From Clostridiales bacterium (GTDB lineage: Bacteria > Bacillota > Clostridia > Christensenellales > Pumilibacteraceae), in contig JAFLVH010000001.1 of the NCBI GenBank assembly GCA_022508365.1, forward strand, positions 85,122-149,121: a stretch of 64,000 nucleotides of DNA, written 5' to 3'. A program made the translations under genes and the position numbers. Under the pieces are notes generated by a model. That model searched no databases. It had not been told where the DNA came from and saw only the letters and a list, made by a program, of their open reading frames with translations. Position 1 is the first letter of the stretch; each line of letters begins with the position of its first letter. Positions 59,380 to 64,000 of the stretch are shown in pieces.

Positions 59380-60192
59380 TCACGCGTTTTCCTCGCTCGG
59401 CAAAACTGCTATTATCATTACAGACGACGGCAGAGAGCCCTCGGTTATTTCCTCGCCGTGCTTTACATGGTACAGCATAATCTCCTCATTTATGCAGGGC
59501 TTTTTCGCGGTAAAAACATACTCTATTTGAGGTCTTCCGTCACTATATGCTTGTGCTAAAACAATATCAAAAACCTCGCTATTGTATTTTATCAATATAT
59601 TGTCCGCTGTTATCGCAAACGGCTGCCCGCTGTATTCGCCGGGTGAGGGATTTACGCACAAGGTATATTCGCCTACTGCCAGAATATATTTTTCCCAATT
59701 GGGACTGTCTGCCGATATTGAAGCTTTCCTTTGGCTCAAAACCCGATTCCGCACGGTATGAGACGTAACCCAATCGTCCGCGTCCTCGTCATACACTTTT
59801 GCGGCGCTGTATAGCGTACCCCTAATCCCTGTTATTACCCTATCCGCTTCCTTTTTATTGGGCGTGTAGGTTAGACTAAGCCCCAACAAAACTATGATTG
59901 CCGTAAACGCGATTGCGCACACGGTTGAAATCAGTATAAGCAGCTTGCGCGAGCGCGAAATAATTTGATTCTTTTGTACTATAACCTTTTCGGTCGGCGC
60001 GTCCGAATATAATTCTTCTTTGCTCACTTCAAAGTATTCGGAAAGCAATCTAAGCGATTCGTTGCTCGGCAGCCCCAAGCCGTTTTCCCACTTGGCAACG
60101 GCGCTTCGGCTTACATAAATGCTTTCCGCAAGCTCGGACTGCGATACGCCCTTTTTTGCGCGCAGCTCTTTAAGCTTTTCGTTAAACTGCAT
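59380..60192 (-). CDS. XRE-family HTH membrane-anchored regulator
   Basis: KLKELRAKKGVSQSELAESIYVSRSAVAKWENGLGLPSNESLRLLSEYFEVSKEELY then one TM segment. Confidence 0.88.
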   Translation of the reverse strand: MQFNEKLKELRAKKGVSQSELAESIYVSRSAVAKWENGLGLPSNESLRLLSEYFEVSKEELYSDAPTEKVIVQKNQIISRSRKLLILISTVCAIAFTAIIVLLGLSLTYTPNKKEADRVITGIRGTLYSAAKVYDEDADDWVTSHTVRNRVLSQRKASISADSPNWEKYILAVGEYTLCVNPSPGEYSGQPFAITADNILIKYNSEVFDIVLAQAYSDGRPQIEYVFTAKKPCINEEIMLYHVKHGEEITEGSLPSSVMIIAVLPSEENA

Positions 60193-60425
60193 AACGGACC
60201 TCCTTGTGCGTTTTTCCGATTATATCACACACGCTTTAAAAAAGTAAATACCAAAGCCCGTTACTTTACCCGTTACGCCGTTACTTTTGGTTGTTACCCA
60301 ATTGCACCGCGGCGAGTAAGAGTTATAAACAAAGTTTCGCTTCGCGCATTACAAAAAACCTTGCTGATTTTATCACAAAGGCACTTAACTCGTATAAACT
60401 TTTTATATCTTTAGTTATCTCAAAT

Positions 60426-63400
60426 TTATATTTTTGCAAAATACCGCAATAATATCTGCTTAATATAGGCATAACGACGAGCATAAGTATTTGGCACACG
60501 GATTAATTCAAAATTACGCTTACTACAAATTTCTTGTTTCTTTGCGTCGCGCCGTTTTACTGTTTCATCATCATAGTGTTCCTTCCCGTCTAACTCTATC
60601 GCAAATACGGGCGTATTATCCAATTTATTCATAATAACGAAATCAAACCGCCCTGTATAAAATAAATCGTTTACATACGGCTCTTCAGTAAAAATCGAAG
60701 AAATTGCTACCTCTTTTTCGATTTTATATTGCCGCCGTCCAAGATGCACATTACCAAGCGCATGATTCAAGGTTTGTAAAAACGCTTCTTCCGTTTCAGT
60801 ACTGAAGGGCTTTATCCCTAATGCGCGCGAATTTGTACGCAGTCCCGTTACTTGCGATTCACCGTTGCTTCTGATATATTCCACCAATTCATACAAATCA
60901 TCACCCTCGTTTCCCGTATGTAATCGCTCCAAGTTTTCTGTACTTGATAACAGAATCAGCTTGTTTTTTGCACGCGACACAGCAACATTAATAAGTTCTT
61001 TGTTTCCTTTTAACCAATCGTATGTTTTTTGGTGTGTTTTATCCGTTAGCGCCAATGAAAACAGAATCACGTCTTTTTCGTCACCTTGAAACGCGTGCAC
61101 CGTGCCGCAAGTAACATCTTCAAATCCAGCCTGTTTAAGTTCTTCATTGATTAAATTCTTTTGATTAACAAACGGCGTAATAATCCCGATACTTTTATCC
61201 CGATTCATCATGACGTATTTTAAAACTTGCTCACATTCTTCAGGCGATGTATTTTTATAATGCGTATCATTATTCTTGACGTCGACGTAAACAAGCGGTT
61301 TAGGTTCGTCATCTTCGCTTTTGATTTTCAATTTATTATTATAATACTTTTTATTGTTGAATTCGATTATTTTTTTATTGCACCGATAATGATATCTTAA
61401 AAGTACTTCATCGCTTACTGCGTCGCAAGCTAGGAATGTTTTATATATGGAATTTTCTATGTAATCGTATTCTTCTCCTACAGAATATTTTTGCCGTAGC
61501 AAATCATTTGTTTTACTATCCAACAATATTACGGGACGCAGCTGCTGTGGGTCTCCTACAAGCATAAGATTATTGCCGCGCAAAATCGGCAAAAGAGAGA
61601 TAGCCGTATTGCATTGACTAGCCTCATCTAAAATGGTCATATCAAAATATTGCTTCGGCTCGCCGAGTTTGTGCGCCGAAATGCAAGTCGTTACTACAAC
61701 GGGAAACACATCCAAAAAGTCTTTAAATTTTTCATCATTTGCAAGATATTTATTCATATTTACAACTTGCCGCTCTTCATCTTTGTCGTTCAGAATATCC
61801 CACAAATCTTTATAGTGCGGTTTCCCAAGTTTTTTTATGAATTTCGCCGACGTATAGTAAAGATATTTCGCGTATTCATCTAAATCATCCTCCACCAAGG
61901 CTCGCACAGCATCATCGCTAACACTGCCGATTGCATCCATCTTTTGACGAAGTTCGTATAACTGCCTAGTCTGTAATTCGGTTACAAAACTCATATCGGT
62001 AGAAGTAGCCAAAAGTCTTTCGATTACTTTTTTGCGCTCTTTTAAATCAAGGATTTCTTCATGCTTTTTCAGTAGTTCCGACAGGAGTCTCGTGTCTTCT
62101 ATTTTTCTTCCTTTTTTCTTTTCCAATGTAGTTTCAAATATTTTTATGCTTTGTACTTGGCAGTATAACTTTTTTATTTGCTCAATCGCCTCCTTTACCT
62201 TTTCATTGTTGCCCAAACGAATTATCGGAAACGGAATTGTATAGTTATGATATTTTAGCGTACTCAGCATACGAAATACACCATCTATCGGATGATTATT
62301 GTATGAGGCGAATAAAACGGTCTTACCGTTGAAAAAAGCCGTTGAAATCGTATTGACTATAGTATTCGTTTTGCCTGTTCCCGGTGGTCCTTGAATATAG
62401 GCTAAAGGATATTTCATAGCATTATGTATCGCTAACAGTTGGTCGATGTTTATTTTATTGTTTATTAAAGCTAATGGATATGTTTTTCGGCTTTTGGGCG
62501 GCTCTATAAGATTCCCGAAAAACGCCTGGAACGGCTTTGTCAATTCTCCACTATCATACATGTCAATAATCGCCGAATACTCCCGATATAAATCCACAGT
62601 TACTCTCGTTTCCACAGCCATCAAATACGGATTATCGTCTACGCCACCTTGCATATTTAAATTGTTCTCTACTATTTTATCCTTAATCATTTCTCTATTT
62701 GCATCGAAATCATCTAAAAGTTCGGCGTCATCCGCATCCAAAAACATACGAATACTTTGCTTTTCGCCGTCTATAGTAAACTCTTTACATATTGTAACTT
62801 TAGCATCCGGAAACAACTCGTGTGACAAAACATCTAAATATAGCTTTCGATACACGAGCACATACAAACCTTTTTTTGTATTAACGCTCAAAACATTTAC
62901 GCATAATTGCTTTAAAGTATTTATTGATTTGCTTACCGTTGCCCTACATTGAAACTCTCGAACGATTGCCCCAAATTGTTCATCGGATAATTTGTATGCG
63001 CCCATTATCAAGCAATCTTCATCGAAATAATCTAACAAAGAATAGTCACAGCAATATGGAGTGGTGTCCAAACGATTGCAATCGGCAAGATAATTGAGAA
63101 TTTTTAAATTGACAACATTTGAAAATAAATCCTTATATTTTCTCGGATTTGTTCGTATATCTTCTATAAGCTTATCGTTGACGACAAAATAGGAACCGTC
63201 TATCAAAGAAGCGGATATTATAGAGTCAATAAAAATGCTTAACTCTTTTACCGTGTAATTAGCAAGATGCAACCCTTCAACTAATAAAGCACGCCTTTCG
63301 GTATTGATATTTTTAATCCCAATCCAATATCGTGTAATTTTTTCTTCCTGATTTTTATATTCAATGCTCAGCCACTTTCCTTCGTGAATAGCTTTGAATA

Positions 63401-63428
63401 TCTCCTTGCATATTTTATTCATGCACAA
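60426..63428 (-). CDS. SF1 (Upf1/DNA2-like) helicase with C-terminal PD-(D/E)XK/DUF2726-like nuclease; candidate defence protein
   Basis: GPPGTGKTNTIVNTI, MTILDEASQCN, LVGDPQQLRPVI, GTVHAFQGDEKDVILFSLAL, NVAVSRAKNKLILL; C-term GRFDFVIMNKLDNTPVFAIELDGKEHYDDETVKRRDAKKQEIC. Confidence 0.85.
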   Translation of the reverse strand: MCMNKICKEIFKAIHEGKWLSIEYKNQEEKITRYWIGIKNINTERRALLVEGLHLANYTVKELSIFIDSIISASLIDGSYFVVNDKLIEDIRTNPRKYKDLFSNVVNLKILNYLADCNRLDTTPYCCDYSLLDYFDEDCLIMGAYKLSDEQFGAIVREFQCRATVSKSINTLKQLCVNVLSVNTKKGLYVLVYRKLYLDVLSHELFPDAKVTICKEFTIDGEKQSIRMFLDADDAELLDDFDANREMIKDKIVENNLNMQGGVDDNPYLMAVETRVTVDLYREYSAIIDMYDSGELTKPFQAFFGNLIEPPKSRKTYPLALINNKINIDQLLAIHNAMKYPLAYIQGPPGTGKTNTIVNTISTAFFNGKTVLFASYNNHPIDGVFRMLSTLKYHNYTIPFPIIRLGNNEKVKEAIEQIKKLYCQVQSIKIFETTLEKKKGRKIEDTRLLSELLKKHEEILDLKERKKVIERLLATSTDMSFVTELQTRQLYELRQKMDAIGSVSDDAVRALVEDDLDEYAKYLYYTSAKFIKKLGKPHYKDLWDILNDKDEERQVVNMNKYLANDEKFKDFLDVFPVVVTTCISAHKLGEPKQYFDMTILDEASQCNTAISLLPILRGNNLMLVGDPQQLRPVILLDSKTNDLLRQKYSVGEEYDYIENSIYKTFLACDAVSDEVLLRYHYRCNKKIIEFNNKKYYNNKLKIKSEDDEPKPLVYVDVKNNDTHYKNTSPEECEQVLKYVMMNRDKSIGIITPFVNQKNLINEELKQAGFEDVTCGTVHAFQGDEKDVILFSLALTDKTHQKTYDWLKGNKELINVAVSRAKNKLILLSSTENLERLHTGNEGDDLYELVEYIRSNGESQVTGLRTNSRALGIKPFSTETEEAFLQTLNHALGNVHLGRRQYKIEKEVAISSIFTEEPYVNDLFYTGRFDFVIMNKLDNTPVFAIELDGKEHYDDETVKRRDAKKQEICSKRNFELIRVPNTYARRYAYIKQILLRYFAKI

Positions 63429-63734
63429 CTCCTTCCTTAGCTCATATCGTTAGACAGTGAAATACGATTTGAATATTGTGTTCTCACTATGCGAAATAAT
63501 CTTTATACGCCACACCAAACAATTTTTCTTGAGTTATTATAACAAATAATATCAAAAAGCGCTAGTAAATACCGTGTAATACCGAATAATATAGAATGAG
63601 TATGAAATAAGTAAAAAACCACCCGTAATAATGCGATTTTTTTATACTGTCAAAAGGTTCCAATTAAACACTTACATAAAACTATTCGTAAATAAATACC
63701 TGATTGAACCTTTTGTATGTTCAGTTGGTTCCGA

Positions 63735-63755
63735 TTGGTCTAAGTGGCGAGACTG
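63735..63755 (-). repeat. Direct partial copy of tRNA-Pro 3' end (att-like)
   Basis: attggtctaagtggcgagact vs attggtcgaagtggcgagact at 63944-63964 (20/21 identical). Confidence 0.8.
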
Positions 63756-63901
63756 CCGCGGATTCGCGGCGGCCTTTGGCGCATTCGCGCCAAGCGGCTA
63801 GCGAACTGCGCGCCGAAAATTCTTATCTAAATTTAATATCCGATATTCTTTTCGTATTCGTCAATTATTAAGCATCTCTGCGGCGCGCTCTCGTCAACAA
63901 T

Positions 63902-63958
63902 GCCACTTCGACCAATACAAAACGCCGCTTTCGCGGCGTCTGTATTGGTCGAAGTGGC
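63902..63958. repeat. 17-bp inverted repeat of tRNA-Pro 3' end enclosing a GC-rich hairpin
   Basis: gccacttcgaccaatac (63902-63918) is the exact reverse complement of gtattggtcgaagtggc (63942-63958); inner acgccgc-tttc-gcggcgt. Confidence 0.9.
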
Positions 63959-64000
63959 GAGACTCGAACTCGCGGCCTCATGGTCCCGAACCATGCGCGC
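63946..64000 (-). tRNA. tRNA-Pro (CGG), 5' part beyond window
   Basis: Minus strand ...GCGCGCATGGTTCGGGACCATGAGGCCGCGAGTTCGAGTCTCGCCACTTCGACCA: anticodon loop TTCGGGA, T-arm GCGAG/CTCGC, CCA end. Confidence 0.9.

Overview
This 64 kb window comes from a spore-forming, Clostridia-like bacterium; spo0A, mfd, pth, htpG, clpP, an LTA-synthase-like gene and a Psd/PssA pair are recognisable. Core genes are mostly on the minus strand. Two AT-rich accessory blocks stand out. (1) About 2.9-15.3 kb lies at the 3' side of a complete tmRNA gene (ssrA). It holds a tight three-gene operon: a 2213-aa protein with GHKL-ATPase-like and phosphoribosyltransferase-like motifs, a receiver-like protein and a DUF2971 protein. 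It also holds a frameshifted HEPN pseudogene and a KilA-N protein. (2) About 60.3-63.9 kb lies beside a tRNA-Pro(CGG) and holds a solitary 1000-aa SF1 helicase-nuclease; direct and inverted partial copies of the tRNA 3' end occur nearby. A third unusual locus (46-57 kb) encodes a soluble TraG/VirD4-like ATPase, a Sel1/AAA-like partner, ClpP, a Cys-rich HTH regulator and a 1222-aa fusion of Clp-type AAA+, receiver-like, FtsH-type AAA+ and M41 peptidase regions. The window also carries a family of long near-palindromic repeats of about 156-160 bp whose ends covary between copies, and short dispersed phrases (TTAACTC-type) that supply the stop codons of several genes. All domain calls were made by eye from motifs; no database search was run.
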